Counted from the stretch's first letter, positions 7,511 to 16,385 are shown. The stretch is 64,000 nucleotides of DNA from Bacillus sp. V5-8f (GCF_002863565.1 NZ_PGUW01000004.1:62001-126000), one strand, 5' to 3'. Notes: generated by a model from the sequence alone, not told the origin. Made by a program: numbers and translations.

Positions 7511-7991
7511 GGAAGCCCTGCTGTTGGTAAAACAGCAGATAACCGAGCATCGCTACCAGCATACGTTGGGTGTGATGGAAACATCTATCATCCTTGCTGA
7601 AAGATTCGGAGCTGATACGGCAAAAGCTGAGTTGGCTGGCATTTTTCACGATTACGCGAAATTTAGGCCAAAGGATGAAATGAAGGAAATCATTATTACA
7701 CAAAATATGAATCAAGATTTGTTGGGCTATAATTCTGAATTATGGCACGCCCCTGTAGGAGCCTATCTTGTGGAAAAGGAGGTCGGCCTAACTGACCCTG
7801 AAGTTTTGGACGCCATCAAGTACCATACTTCTGGCAGGATTGATATGACACTGGTTGATAAATGTGTTTTTTTGGCTGATTATATCGAACCGGGTAGAGC
7901 GTTCCCTGGAGTCGAAGAGGTTAGGGAAATAGCTAAAAACGACCTGGATTTGGCAGTTATCTACGCCTTGCGGAACACAATCTTTTTTTAA
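7500..7991 (+). CDS. yqeK: YqeK family HD-domain Ap4A hydrolase, shortened by an in-frame stop
   Basis: HD-superfamily bis(5'-nucleosyl)-tetraphosphatase (symmetrical); family members split Ap4A into two ADP. Metal ligands are visible in HTLGV, IFHDYAKF, WHAPVGA and ADYIEPGR. The ATG at 7500 follows GAGGAG. The frame ends at TAA (7989-7991), giving 163 residues against about 186 in B. subtilis. The same frame continues past the stop for 26 codons (MKKSQAVYPDTFHTYNDL and onward) that match the family C-terminus, ending 8072 at the rsfS start. TAA stands where a Leu codon (TTA) is expected, so this looks like a one-base nonsense change. The HD core is intact, so activity may survive. Confidence 0.85.
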   Translation: MRREEALLLVKQQITEHRYQHTLGVMETSIILAERFGADTAKAELAGIFHDYAKFRPKDEMKEIIITQNMNQDLLGYNSELWHAPVGAYLVEKEVGLTDPEVLDAIKYHTSGRIDMTLVDKCVFLADYIEPGRAFPGVEEVREIAKNDLDLAVIYALRNTIFF

Positions 7992-8071
7992 ATGAAAAAA
8001 AGCCAGGCAGTATATCCTGATACGTTCCATACTTATAATGACCTGATTTTAAAAAATAAGGAGAAGATGTA

Positions 8072-8428
8072 ATGGATGAAAGAAATTTATTGATTACCGC
8101 AGTAAAGGCGGCGGATGATAAAAGAGCGGAAGATATCATTGTATTAAATATGAAAGGTATTTCACTTGTAGCTGATTATTTTTTGATTTGCCACGGAAAT
8201 TCCGATAAACAGGTACAGGCGATTGCGCGGGAAATGAAGGAAAAAGCAGGAGAACAAGGATATGATATTAAGCGAATGGAAGGCTTTAACGAAGCTAAAT
8301 GGGTACTGGTTGACCTTGGTAATGTTGTAGCCCATATTTTCCATCGCGATGAAAGAAGCTACTATAACCTCGAACGTTTGTGGGGGGATGCCCCTATTGA
8401 AGATGTACAGAGTGAGCTAAGTCAATGA
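8072..8428 (+). CDS. rsfS: Ribosome silencing factor RsfS
   Basis: Binds L14 on the 50S subunit and blocks subunit joining when nutrients are low. 118 residues with the family core DDKRAEDIIVLNM, DYFLICHGNS, EGFNEAKWVLVDLGNVVAHIF and YNLERLWGDA. Its ATG overlaps the ancestral yqeK stop (TAATG), and its Shine-Dalgarno (AAGGAGAAG) lies inside the yqeK tail. With yqeK now stopping 80 bases earlier, translational coupling between the two may be weaker. Confidence 0.95.
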   Translation: MDERNLLITAVKAADDKRAEDIIVLNMKGISLVADYFLICHGNSDKQVQAIAREMKEKAGEQGYDIKRMEGFNEAKWVLVDLGNVVAHIFHRDERSYYNLERLWGDAPIEDVQSELSQ

Positions 8429-9171
8429 CCTATGAGCGTTTTGCCGATGTCTATGATTTTTTAATGAAAGAAGCTCCATATGAGAAATGGGTATACATGC
8501 TGCTGTCGAGAATGGACCGGTACCAATCAGAAGGCAGGAAAGGCCTGGATTTGGCCTGTGGTACCGGGGAATTCACTATTGAACTGGCTAAACACGGATT
8601 TTCCGTGTCTGGTGTGGATTTATCAGAGGAAATGCTCGCCGTTGCCAGTGCGAAGGCCGTAAAACAAGGGCTCTCCATCCCTTTCTTTAAGCAAAACATG
8701 GCGGAGCTAGAGGGTCTTGGTGAAAATGATTTCGTAACCATTTTTTGTGATTCCCTTAATTATATTCGGGAAGAAAAGGACATTCCCCGTACCTTTACCA
8801 GAGTTCACGCTCACTTAAAACCGAATGGCCTGTTTATGTTTGATGTCCACTCCATTTATAAGATCGAGCAGATATTTCAACATCACACTTTCGCAGTGAA
8901 TGATATGGAAGTCAGTTATATCTGGGATTGCTTCCCTGGAGAAGAATCACATAGCGTAGAGCATGATTTAAGCTTTTTTGTACTTGATAAGGAAACCGGG
9001 ACGTACGACAGATTTGATGAATTGCATTATCAGCGTACATATTCGATTGACCAATATAAAAAGTGGCTGGCGGATTCGGGCTTTGAGATATTGGAAATCC
9101 TTTCAGACTTGGAAGAACAGCCTGTACATGAAAAGACTGAAAGAATTTTATTTGTAGCACGTAAAATATAG
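8425..9171 (+). CDS. yqeM: Class I SAM-dependent methyltransferase YqeM
   Basis: A 248-residue Rossmann-type methyltransferase. SAM-binding motif I is GLDLACGTGEF (about residues 40-50), the acidic motif II is SGVDLSEEML, and FCDSLNYI follows in the motif IV position. The substrate is not established. It overlaps rsfS by ATGA and ends the operon, with a large nested hairpin just after the stop. Confidence 0.88.
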   Translation: MTYERFADVYDFLMKEAPYEKWVYMLLSRMDRYQSEGRKGLDLACGTGEFTIELAKHGFSVSGVDLSEEMLAVASAKAVKQGLSIPFFKQNMAELEGLGENDFVTIFCDSLNYIREEKDIPRTFTRVHAHLKPNGLFMFDVHSIYKIEQIFQHHTFAVNDMEVSYIWDCFPGEESHSVEHDLSFFVLDKETGTYDRFDELHYQRTYSIDQYKKWLADSGFEILEILSDLEEQPVHEKTERILFVARKI

Positions 9172-9172
9172 A

Positions 9173-9263
9173 AGAACCGTTTTTGGTGATTATGCTCCTG
9201 TCTGTCCCGATCGTAAAGGGTAACTCAGCAACAGGTGCATACACACAAAACGGTTCTTTTTTT
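9173..9263. terminator. Long nested hairpin between convergent yqeM and comER
   Basis: Outer arms AGAACCGTTTT and AAAACGGTTCT, followed by seven T, enclose about 60 bases that fold further: ATGCTCCTGT with ACAGGTGCAT (one mismatch), then CCC with GGG. It should terminate yqeM and, in the other direction, comER. The structured interior is unusual for a simple terminator. Confidence 0.7.
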
Positions 9264-9293
9264 GTATGAAATTTTCGGGATTAAAGAAGGGAT

Positions 9294-10142
9294 TTACCTG
9301 CTGCTTGGCGAATAATAGTATGGAGTTCCATATTGCTCCTCAATTTTTTCCAGCTCATGATGGAATTTTCCATGTGTCGCAAGGAAAAGCTTTTCAAACA
9401 TATCCCTCACTTCGGCTTCCAACACTTTGATTCCTTCCCCGGTAATCCCTCCTTTCACACATACCTTTTCCTGAAGCGTAGGCAAGGTGTAAACCTCTTT
9501 TTTCAAGAGCTCACCGAGACCTATAAGCATTTTTTCCGTTAATAGTATTGCCGTTTGTTCTTCGATATTTGTTGTTTTGCATGCTCCCTCGATAAATACC
9601 CGGGCTAAATAGCTGAAGAATGCCGGCCCACAGCTTACAATGTCAGAGGCTACCCTGGTAATATCATTCTCAACTTTTACTGGTATAGAAATCTGCGCTG
9701 CCAAGTTAGTTAGAATCGAAACCCATTCAGGCGAACATCTTTCCCCGAAAGTGAGCAAAGAAACCCCCGCCAATGCCCGGTTTGTAATGCTTGGAATCAA
9801 ACGGGCACAGCTGCATGCAAGCATAGACTCGAGCTGCCTTACTGATATCGGGCTTGTTATGGAAATGACGCATTTAGATATGTTTGTATATGGCTCTATG
9901 TCCATAATGATCTTGTGGAAGTCTAAAGGTTTCACACAAACGAAAATAGCCTCGGATTCTTTTGCTACCTTCTCGCCAGAATCCACCACTGATATCTCAG
10001 GGTATTTATCTTTAAGAGCGAGTGCTTTCGGAAGCGTCCGATTTGTTATCGTCAAATCGGATGGGTGAAGTGCATCAGCTTCAACCAAAGCCTCAATAAG
10101 AATCGTCCCCATATTCCCTGTTCCAATTACACCGACTTTCAT
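9294..10142 (-). CDS. comER: ComER, pyrroline-5-carboxylate reductase family
   Basis: A 282-residue protein of the ProC fold: N-terminal Rossmann motif VGVIGTGNMG, VCVKPLDF in the cofactor region and a C-terminal dimerisation domain (GPAFFSYLARVFIEGA). B. subtilis comER lies divergent from comEA and is dispensable for competence; relatives have been linked to sporulation and biofilm control. The start was placed at the ATG behind GAGGGGGAG; 16 codons upstream in frame lack a ribosome site. A catalytic role in proline synthesis is not certain. Confidence 0.9.
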   Translation of the reverse strand: MKVGVIGTGNMGTILIEALVEADALHPSDLTITNRTLPKALALKDKYPEISVVDSGEKVAKESEAIFVCVKPLDFHKIIMDIEPYTNISKCVISITSPISVRQLESMLACSCARLIPSITNRALAGVSLLTFGERCSPEWVSILTNLAAQISIPVKVENDITRVASDIVSCGPAFFSYLARVFIEGACKTTNIEEQTAILLTEKMLIGLGELLKKEVYTLPTLQEKVCVKGGITGEGIKVLEAEVRDMFEKLFLATHGKFHHELEKIEEQYGTPYYYSPSSR

Positions 10143-10245
10143 AATTCTCCCCCTCTCTAAGCCGGAACTTCTCATAACACAGTATGTCACCGAAGCAAAT
10201 CTTATGACAGTACGAAAAGTAAAAAACCCAGAGGTGTTATAAATT

Positions 10246-10902
10246 ATGAATACGCCAAGAAAGAAGAAAATAGTAATTCTCAGCTTAGTATGTTTAATCT
10301 CGATAGCAGGTTATTTTTTTTATCAGCAATCCCTTCAAGGCATGGACAACGAACCGTTAACTGAAGAGGGAGAAACGGTTTTCACAGCAGGACAAAACGA
10401 GCTGGATAAAAGAAGTCATTTTACAGGAACCCCTTCTAAAGAAAAAGAACCAATAGTAATAAAAGTGGATGTAAAAGGGGCTGTCCAAACTCCTGGCGTT
10501 TTTGTTGCAGAAGAGGGTGACCGGGTCATAGATGTAGTAGCGAAGGCAGGAAACTTCACCAGCAACGCAGATAAAGATCAGGTAAACCTCGCACAGCTTA
10601 TAGAGGATGAAATGGTGATATATGTCCCGGAAATTGGTGAAATGTCTGATTCTAAGGTGGTCCCCACACGATTGGAACCATCGGGATCTGCAGCAAATAA
10701 CGGTACCCAAAATATAAATATCAATACGGCACAAGCATCGGACTTGGAGACCCTGCCAGGGATCGGCCCATCCAAGTCCGCGGCGATTATTGAATACAGA
10801 GAGACAAATGGGCCATTTCGAGAGGTGGAGGATTTGAAGAATATAACCGGCATTGGGGACAAGACATTTGAAAAATTAATGGGTTCGATATCCGTTAAAT
10901 GA
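10246..10902 (+). CDS. comEA: Competence DNA receptor ComEA
   Basis: Membrane-anchored receptor that binds transforming double-stranded DNA. The 218-residue protein has an N-terminal membrane segment (about 10-25), an SLBB-type domain (KVDVKGAVQTPGVF, about 66-130), a Gln/Asn-rich linker, then tandem helix-hairpin-helix DNA-binding motifs (LETLPGIGPSKS and LKNITGIGDKTFEKL). It is first of comEA-EB-EC and divergent from comER across about 100 bases. A ComK box was sought there and not found convincingly. Confidence 0.95.
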   Translation: MNTPRKKKIVILSLVCLISIAGYFFYQQSLQGMDNEPLTEEGETVFTAGQNELDKRSHFTGTPSKEKEPIVIKVDVKGAVQTPGVFVAEEGDRVIDVVAKAGNFTSNADKDQVNLAQLIEDEMVIYVPEIGEMSDSKVVPTRLEPSGSAANNGTQNININTAQASDLETLPGIGPSKSAAIIEYRETNGPFREVEDLKNITGIGDKTFEKLMGSISVK

Positions 10903-10987
10903 TGAGGATACAGCTGATGCTACACAAATATATGGGAACAGGGTAGAATGAAAGAGAAATCGGAAGAAATATAAAGGGGATCAGCTT

Positions 10988-11560
10988 ATGGAACGCATCA
11001 GTTGGAATCAGTATTTTATGGCCCAGAGCCATTTGCTCGCGCTCAGAAGCACATGCACCCGATTGACTGTAGGGGCAACAATAGTGAGGGATAAAAGGAT
11101 CATTGCAGGAGGATACAATGGCTCGATAGCAGGTGGGGACCATTGCATTGATAATGGCTGTTATGTGATTGATAATCATTGCGTTAGAACGATCCATGCA
11201 GAGATGAATGCCATTTTACAGTGCGCCAAATTTGGGGTGCCTACAGCCGGCGCTGAAATATATGTGACGCACTTCCCTTGTCTTCAATGTTGCAAGTCTA
11301 TCATTCAGGCAGGGATTAAAAAGGTTTATTACGCAGAAGATTATAAAAATCATCCCTATGCGATCGAGCTTTTCGCCCAAGCTGGTGTTATCACTGAACA
11401 AGTGCAGGCTGAGCCTTTGATCATAGATGTAAATGGAAAAGAAAAATATGATTTTGTTCATTCATTGCTCTCACAATTGAAGGAAAGAGGTGCCAGGCAA
11501 AATGATTTAGACATTCTCCAGAAACGGGCTGAAGCTTTATTCAGTATGAGAAGCAATTAG
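10988..11560 (+). CDS. comEB: ComEB, dCMP deaminase family
   Basis: Zinc-dependent cytidine/deoxycytidylate deaminase fold of 190 residues. HAEMNAIL supplies a zinc ligand and the proton-shuttling Glu, and PCLQCC the remaining Cys ligands. It would deaminate dCMP to dUMP. Despite its place in the comE operon, ComEB is not required for DNA uptake in B. subtilis in early work. The ATG follows AAGGGGAT. comEC begins 12 bases after its stop. Confidence 0.93.
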   Translation: MERISWNQYFMAQSHLLALRSTCTRLTVGATIVRDKRIIAGGYNGSIAGGDHCIDNGCYVIDNHCVRTIHAEMNAILQCAKFGVPTAGAEIYVTHFPCLQCCKSIIQAGIKKVYYAEDYKNHPYAIELFAQAGVITEQVQAEPLIIDVNGKEKYDFVHSLLSQLKERGARQNDLDILQKRAEALFSMRSN

Positions 11561-11572
11561 ACAGGAGGATGT

Positions 11573-13870
11573 ATGGCCGCTCTGCTTTTTATGGCCGTTT
11601 CAGCAACCCTTGGTGTAACGGCTTTTTCTTTTTTCGGATGGGAAGTTTTGGTTTGTACCATGCTTTTCTTCTTATTTGTTTTCTATAAAAGCAATATGCG
11701 CGGTGTAGTCCTACAGGCGGTGACATTGCTAATCTTCTTAACTGCCGCATTTATTTCAGAACAACTTCGATCTACCTCCTTCATTGGGAACGAAACATCC
11801 TTTAATATAATTTTTTCTGATATGCCAGATATAGATGGCAACATGCTAAGAGGAGCGGTACGGTCTGAATCCGGAGAAAAGCTCCAACTTAGGTATACCA
11901 TACAAAGAGAAGAGGAAAAATTGCTGCTGCAACGGAAAATAGTGCCCGGGCTGTCCTGCGATGTTGAGGGATTTCTTGAAAAACCGGCAAGCAGGAGAAA
12001 TGAAAATAGCTTTGATTATCACGAATACCTGAAACAGCAGAAAACGTTTTGGATATTAACCACTGAACGCTTCTCGATCTCCGATTGTACCTTTGGTAAG
12101 GGGGATATCGTACAGGCCATAAAGAAACTGCGGCAAGTGGGTATAGCTTATGTGGAAAGGAATTTTCCGGAGGATTCCCGGGGGTATGTAGCTGCGCTTC
12201 TGTTTGGCGATCAAAGGGATATTGATGAGGAGGAACTTATCGTTTTTCAAAAGTTGGGTCTTGTACATTTGCTCGCGATTTCTGGTCTGCATGTCAGTTT
12301 CCTGTCAGGGCTTATCTTCTACTTAGGAATCAGGTTAGGGATCACACGAGAGCGAATCAACGTGTTGATGCTTATCCTGCTGCCCATTTATGTTATTATT
12401 TCCGGTGCAAGCCCATCTGTTTGGCGAGCATGCCTTATGGCTATGACATTTTTTGCTCTTGCATACTTTAAAAAAACTGTGTCGACCTTTAAATCGATCA
12501 TCCTGGTGTATTTGCTGCTCCTTTTCTTTCAGACAAATCTTCTTTTTAATATAGGATTTCAGCTATCTTTTGCTGCAGCATTTTCAATGGTTATGTCTAG
12601 CGAGATTATTAGACGGTACAACAGCAAAATCCTGCAACTTTTGTCAGTAAGTCTAATCTGCCAGATGGCCACGCTTCCTATCCTTCTCTATCATTTCTTT
12701 GAGGCTACGGTGCTTGGAATACTCATTAATGTTTTGTTTGTTCCTCTTTATGCCTTCCTGCTCCCCTTCTCATTGGTTACCTTTGCCGTACACATTTGTT
12801 TTCCATCAGCAGGACAAATACTCCTATCTATCCTTAATATGATTCTTTTATGCAGTAATAAGGTCGCAAGCTTTGCAGGCAGCCTGCCATTAGCTTCATT
12901 AGGATTTGGAAAGCCAGCTTTTATCATGATGATACTGATTGCAACAGCGATCATATTAGGGTTTGTATTTTGGGATCTTTCAATCCCGAAAAAAACTGGT
13001 TATTGTGTGGCATGGGTTGCGCTGCTGCTTTTTTTACAGTTGAATATCGAAAAGCTCGACTCTACAGGCGAGGTTTCCTTTATCGACGTAGGGCAAGGTG
13101 ATTCAATATTTATACGACTGCCATTCGATAAAGGAAACTATTTAATCGACACCGGAGGACGTGTCAAGTTTGAACAGGAAGCCTGGGAAAGAAGGAGGGG
13201 AAGCTTTAACACAGGAACAGATATTATCTTGCCCTTGCTTAAGAGTAAAAGTATAAGCAGGCTTGATAAATTAATCCTAACCCATCCGGACGCGGATCAT
13301 ATCGGTAGTGTGAAAGAAGTGGCCAGGGGAATTAAGATAAAGGAAATAATTATTGGTAAAGGAACAGAGCAGGAATATATTAAGAATAAATTAGCGGAAT
13401 ATATAAAGGCTTCCAATATACGGGTAAAGATCGTTCAAAGAGGAGATCAATGGAAGGAAGCAGGGTCAACTTTTTATATCTTGAACCCATATGAGGCTGA
13501 AGAAGATAAGAATGAAGCTTCAATTGTGGTTTATACACAATTAGGTGGAAAGCGATGGCTATTTACTGGTGACTTAGGGGCCAAAGGGGAAGAAGCAATT
13601 ATCCAGAGATATCCCGACATTAGAGCAGATATCTTAAAAGTAGGGCATCATGGGAGCAAAACCTCCACTTCAGATCTGCTTTTAGACGTCTTAAAGCCCA
13701 AGGCTGCAATCATATCAGCGGGGAAGAATAACCGATACGGTCATCCCCATTCTGAGGTCACCAACTCATTGGAAATGAGGAAAATTGTGATTTACCGAAC
13801 AGATGAAAAAGGCGGGATTATATACCAATTTAAGGGTAAGCGCGGAACCTTTTCAACTGTATTGCCATAG
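11573..13870 (+). CDS. comEC: DNA internalization channel ComEC/Rec2
   Basis: Polytopic membrane protein that carries single-stranded transforming DNA into the cell. The 765-residue product has early membrane spans, an OB-like extracellular part, the Competence domain (LLAISGLHVSFLSGL, about 233-247), many further spans, and a C-terminal metallo-beta-lactamase-like domain (THPDADHIGS; VGHHGSKTSTS) suspected of degrading the non-transported strand. Length is near the B. subtilis protein and the frame is intact. The start ATG follows ACAGGAGGATGT. Confidence 0.95.
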   Translation: MAALLFMAVSATLGVTAFSFFGWEVLVCTMLFFLFVFYKSNMRGVVLQAVTLLIFLTAAFISEQLRSTSFIGNETSFNIIFSDMPDIDGNMLRGAVRSESGEKLQLRYTIQREEEKLLLQRKIVPGLSCDVEGFLEKPASRRNENSFDYHEYLKQQKTFWILTTERFSISDCTFGKGDIVQAIKKLRQVGIAYVERNFPEDSRGYVAALLFGDQRDIDEEELIVFQKLGLVHLLAISGLHVSFLSGLIFYLGIRLGITRERINVLMLILLPIYVIISGASPSVWRACLMAMTFFALAYFKKTVSTFKSIILVYLLLLFFQTNLLFNIGFQLSFAAAFSMVMSSEIIRRYNSKILQLLSVSLICQMATLPILLYHFFEATVLGILINVLFVPLYAFLLPFSLVTFAVHICFPSAGQILLSILNMILLCSNKVASFAGSLPLASLGFGKPAFIMMILIATAIILGFVFWDLSIPKKTGYCVAWVALLLFLQLNIEKLDSTGEVSFIDVGQGDSIFIRLPFDKGNYLIDTGGRVKFEQEAWERRRGSFNTGTDIILPLLKSKSISRLDKLILTHPDADHIGSVKEVARGIKIKEIIIGKGTEQEYIKNKLAEYIKASNIRVKIVQRGDQWKEAGSTFYILNPYEAEEDKNEASIVVYTQLGGKRWLFTGDLGAKGEEAIIQRYPDIRADILKVGHHGSKTSTSDLLLDVLKPKAAIISAGKNNRYGHPHSEVTNSLEMRKIVIYRTDEKGGIIYQFKGKRGTFSTVLP

Positions 13871-13880
13871 AATGAAGTAT

Positions 13881-13931
13881 TAGAAAACTCACCGGCGAGC
13901 TTTCGTAAAAGCGAAGACAGAGCAGTAGCTG
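13881..13931 (+). repeat. Family B intergenic repeat, forward copy
   Basis: Shares AGAAAACTCACCG and GCGAAGACAGAG with a reverse-oriented copy at 26593-26648. The hairpin between them is GCTTT/AAAGC here and GCCTT/AAGGC there, a paired base change that keeps the stem. It lies 10 bases after comEC. Confidence 0.6.
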
Positions 13932-13971
13932 CACTTATGCAGGAGTTCGATTTATCCATTCTTCCTGCCAA

Positions 13972-13999
13972 CTAAAAAGAGACTACTTAATGCAGTCTC
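13972..13999 (-). terminator. yqzM terminator
   Basis: On the minus strand GAGACT and AGTCTC pair around nine bases, followed by TTTTTAG. It lies 115 bases downstream of the yqzM stop. Confidence 0.6.
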
Positions 14000-14113
14000 A
14001 ACCGGTATACTTATATGTGGCCATATAAAATATCCTTCATTGTTATGTTACCTTAAACCTTACCTGATGCGTAGTTTTCGGGTATGCCAGTACCTTATGT
14101 ACCCGGGGTTTGA

Positions 14114-14248
14114 TTAGGAACCGATGTAGTGAATTACGGTAGCAATAATGAACATAGTTGCAAAAAATCCAAAAGAAACAATAAATCCCCATGCAGAATC
14201 AATAGCATCGTTACCCTTATATTGTACATTCTTTTCAAAATCGTTCAT
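14114..14248 (-). CDS. yqzM: YqzM family small membrane protein
   Basis: A 44-residue protein: hydrophilic start MNDFEKNVQYKGNDAIDSAW, then one hydrophobic span GFIVSFGFFATMFIIATVIHY. The Shine-Dalgarno GGGAGGGG lies 6 bases before the ATG. The motif 'FEKNVQ..NDAIDSAWGFI' and its place between comEC and holA on the opposite strand match B. subtilis yqzM (recalled). Function unknown. Confidence 0.88.
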   Translation of the reverse strand: MNDFEKNVQYKGNDAIDSAWGFIVSFGFFATMFIIATVIHYIGS

Positions 14249-14470
14249 GTCTACCCCTCCCATTTCACTAATAGTATAAGCGATTACAAAAAAAAAATCT
14301 ACAGCCCGGTTTTTGAAAAAGTTAAATTATCTGAACATTTCATGCAGAAAAGAAAACGTTTCCTAACATTCCTGAAAGTTGTTCTGGCTACATTGAATTG
14401 GGATATCACCGTTATAGACATCTCGACGTCCTAAAGCCGCTATTCACAGGATAAGGGTGGTGACGTTAGC

Positions 14471-14632
14471 GTTAGTCATAAAACTTGACGGTTTAGCTAC
14501 GGTCCTTTATTGGCTCTCCTATGTCATTGTCTGGTCCGGTTATACTTATGCAGGATGTACTAGCAGCGAATTATCACAGGACCTGACAAAGGCAATCGAT
14601 GTTCGTAAAAGTTGCGTCCGCTTTCTTATTTC
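14471..14632 (+). repeat. Family A intergenic repeat, degenerate copy A1
   Basis: Bases 14484-14521 (GACGGTTTAGCTACGGTCC, then TTGGCTCTCCTA) align with the middle of the long copy at 42801. GGATGTACTAGC aligns with the copy near 39643, and the end (TCCGCTTTCTTATTTCC) with the shared 3' edge. It lies in the roughly 690-base gap between yqzM and holA, which otherwise holds only hairpins at 14762-14790 and 14839-14875. Any reading frame across it is not supported as coding. Confidence 0.6.
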
Positions 14633-14761
14633 CTATACTGACAAGAGTTGTCACAAATAGTTTACAATTTGAAAGGCGAAAATAAAGGTACAAAGCAGTA
14701 CAAATGTTTCAAGGTTCATTTCCAAACTTCCATCCTTTATATGTTAGCTCTCCTACATTGG

Positions 14762-14790
14762 AGCGGTTGTTAAAAGACATAATAACCGCT
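14762..14790. other. Imperfect 10-bp hairpin upstream of holA
   Basis: AGCGGTTGTT and AATAACCGCT pair (one G-T) around nine bases. No T tract follows on either strand, so it is probably not a terminator. Role unknown. Confidence 0.35.
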
Positions 14791-14838
14791 GGCAAAGGAA
14801 GTATCCCGGGACTTTCTTCTCCAGCGTTCATATAGATC

Positions 14839-14875
14839 GGGAATTGGCCTCTAAGAAAGGCCGATTCCCATTTAT
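14839..14875 (+). terminator. Terminator-like hairpin upstream of holA
   Basis: GGGAATTGGCCT pairs with AGGCCGATTCCC (one mismatch) over a 7-base loop, followed by ATTTATCTTGT. It lies 64 bases before the holA start and would isolate holA from transcription arriving through the repeat region. Confidence 0.5.
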
Positions 14876-14938
14876 CTTGTCAAAATTAGAAACCACCTAT
14901 ACCATAAGAAGAAGAATACATAAAAAAGAGGCGGTAAC

Positions 14939-15952
14939 GTGGTACTGGAAGTTTGGAAAGACTTGAAACGAAAAAAATTTGCCCCCGTGTACTTGATTTA
15001 TGGAACGGAAACATTTTTAATCAATGAAACAAAGCAATTATTATTGCAAAATGCTTTGACGGAAGAGGAACTAGATTTTAATTTTTCACAGTTCGACCTG
15101 GAGGAAACACCCGTCGAAACTGCACTCGAGGACGTTGAAACCCTGCCATTTATGGGGGAAAGGCGTCTAGTTTTCATGCAAAATCCCTTCTTTTTAACGT
15201 CGGAGAAACCAAGGCAAAAGGTTGAGCATGACGTGAAGAAACTGGAGCATTATATCTCAGATCCTGCTCCATATTCTATTCTTGTGCTCACGGCGCCGTA
15301 TGATAAGCTTGATGAGCGAAAAAAAATCACCAAGGAATTAAAGAGAAAAGCAGTAACGATCGAAGCAAAAAAACTTGGTGAACATGAACTCAAAATATGG
15401 ATTAGAGAGCGGGCTGCCGCATCAGCTGTCCAAATTGACGAAAATGCAATAGACCTTCTGCTGGACCTTGCTGGGACAAATTTAATGATATTAACTAATG
15501 AAATAGATAAGATGGCGCTTTATGTGGATGAAGAAAAGCGTATTGATGCTTACACCGTGGAAACATTAGTAGCAAAGTCGCTAGAGCAAAACGTGTTTAC
15601 CCTTGTGGAGCATGTACTGCAAAAAAATGTACAAGCGGCTGTCAGTATTTTTCATGAGCTGTTGAGGCAAAATGAGGAGCCAATTAAGATTCTTGGCGTC
15701 ATAGCGAGTCAGGTAAGGCTTATGTATCAAGTGAAAGAAATGGCAAAACAAGGATACAGCCAGCAAAAAATCGCCACTACCCTGCGTATTCATCCTTACA
15801 GGGTAAAGCTGGCTCTTGAAAAAACCGGCAGGTTCCATGAGAGAGAATTGTTAAGAATTATCAACGATCTCGCCGATGCAGATTATAAAATCAAAACTGG
15901 TCAGGCAGATAAGGCATTGGCCTTGGAGTTATTAATGCTAAAAATTAACTAA
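14939..15952 (+). CDS. holA: DNA polymerase III subunit delta
   Basis: Clamp-loader subunit that opens the beta clamp. The 337-residue protein has the delta-family start FAPVYLIYGTETFLINE, a AAA+-like N-terminal half, and the C-terminal collar region (QNVFTLVEHVLQ, LGVIASQVRLMYQVKEM, DYKIKTGQADKALALELL). It starts with GTG behind AAGAGGCGG. It stands alone and is convergent with rpsT, as in B. subtilis (yqeN). Confidence 0.93.
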   Translation: MVLEVWKDLKRKKFAPVYLIYGTETFLINETKQLLLQNALTEEELDFNFSQFDLEETPVETALEDVETLPFMGERRLVFMQNPFFLTSEKPRQKVEHDVKKLEHYISDPAPYSILVLTAPYDKLDERKKITKELKRKAVTIEAKKLGEHELKIWIRERAAASAVQIDENAIDLLLDLAGTNLMILTNEIDKMALYVDEEKRIDAYTVETLVAKSLEQNVFTLVEHVLQKNVQAAVSIFHELLRQNEEPIKILGVIASQVRLMYQVKEMAKQGYSQQKIATTLRIHPYRVKLALEKTGRFHERELLRIINDLADADYKIKTGQADKALALELLMLKIN

Positions 15953-15954
15953 AG

Positions 15955-15990
15955 GCGAGGGGATATCCCCTCGCTTCCCTGTGTTTTTTT
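15955..15990 (+). terminator. holA terminator
   Basis: Perfect palindrome GCGAGGGGATATCCCCTCGC directly after the holA stop, followed by TTCCCTGTGTTTTTTT. Confidence 0.65.
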
Positions 15991-16001
15991 CTGTTAGAAA
16001 G

Positions 16002-16027
16002 AAAAAAACGACCCTATACCGGATCGT
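16002..16027 (-). terminator. rpsT terminator
   Basis: On the minus strand ACGATCC pairs with GGGTCGT (one G-T) over GGTATA, followed by seven T. It lies just past the rpsT stop. Confidence 0.75.
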
Positions 16028-16040
16028 TCATTGCCATTCA

Positions 16041-16307
16041 TTAAGCGTTTAATGAATTAAGTTTTTTTGCTAAACGAGATTTTTTACGGGCTGCCGCATT
16101 TTTATGGATTAATCCTTTAGATGCAGCCTTGTCTAACTTTTTAGTAGCTGTTAAAAGAGCTTCTGTCGCAGTGTTAACGTCGTTGTTGGCTAATGCAGCT
16201 TCAACGTTCCTCACTGAACTACGCATTGTAGACTTTACAGTTGCGTTATGAGCGCGGCTCTCTTCGCTTGTTTTTACGCGTTTGATCGCAGATTTAATGT
16301 TTGGCAT
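16041..16307 (-). CDS. rpsT: 30S ribosomal protein S20
   Basis: Small, very basic primary binder of 16S rRNA. 88 residues beginning [15 protein letters not shown] and ending [15 protein letters not shown], typical of S20. The ATG at 16307 is chosen because AGGAGGTG lies 7 bases upstream; a GTG three codons earlier overlaps that site. A SigA-type promoter with ideal spacing lies upstream. Bacterial S20 is often autoregulated; a small hairpin at about 16330-16350 lies in the leader but no mechanism can be assigned. Confidence 0.96.
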   Translation of the reverse strand: MPNIKSAIKRVKTSEESRAHNATVKSTMRSSVRNVEAALANNDVNTATEALLTATKKLDKAASKGLIHKNAAARKKSRLAKKLNSLNA

Positions 16308-16385
16308 TCCGTTCACCTCCTACACAAGAAATCGAGACTATATGAACTCGACCTTTCAAATCCTTACTCAAATAGCACAAATGAT

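Noticed and set aside
10143..10245. ComK box in the comER-comEA gap
   Set aside because: No AAAA-N5-TTTT pair at the right spacing could be seen, although the operon is expected to be ComK-controlled.
14129..14660. Plus-strand frames of 101 and 67 codons between comEC and holA
   Set aside because: The first is antisense to yqzM; the second covers the degraded repeat A1. Neither has a ribosome site.
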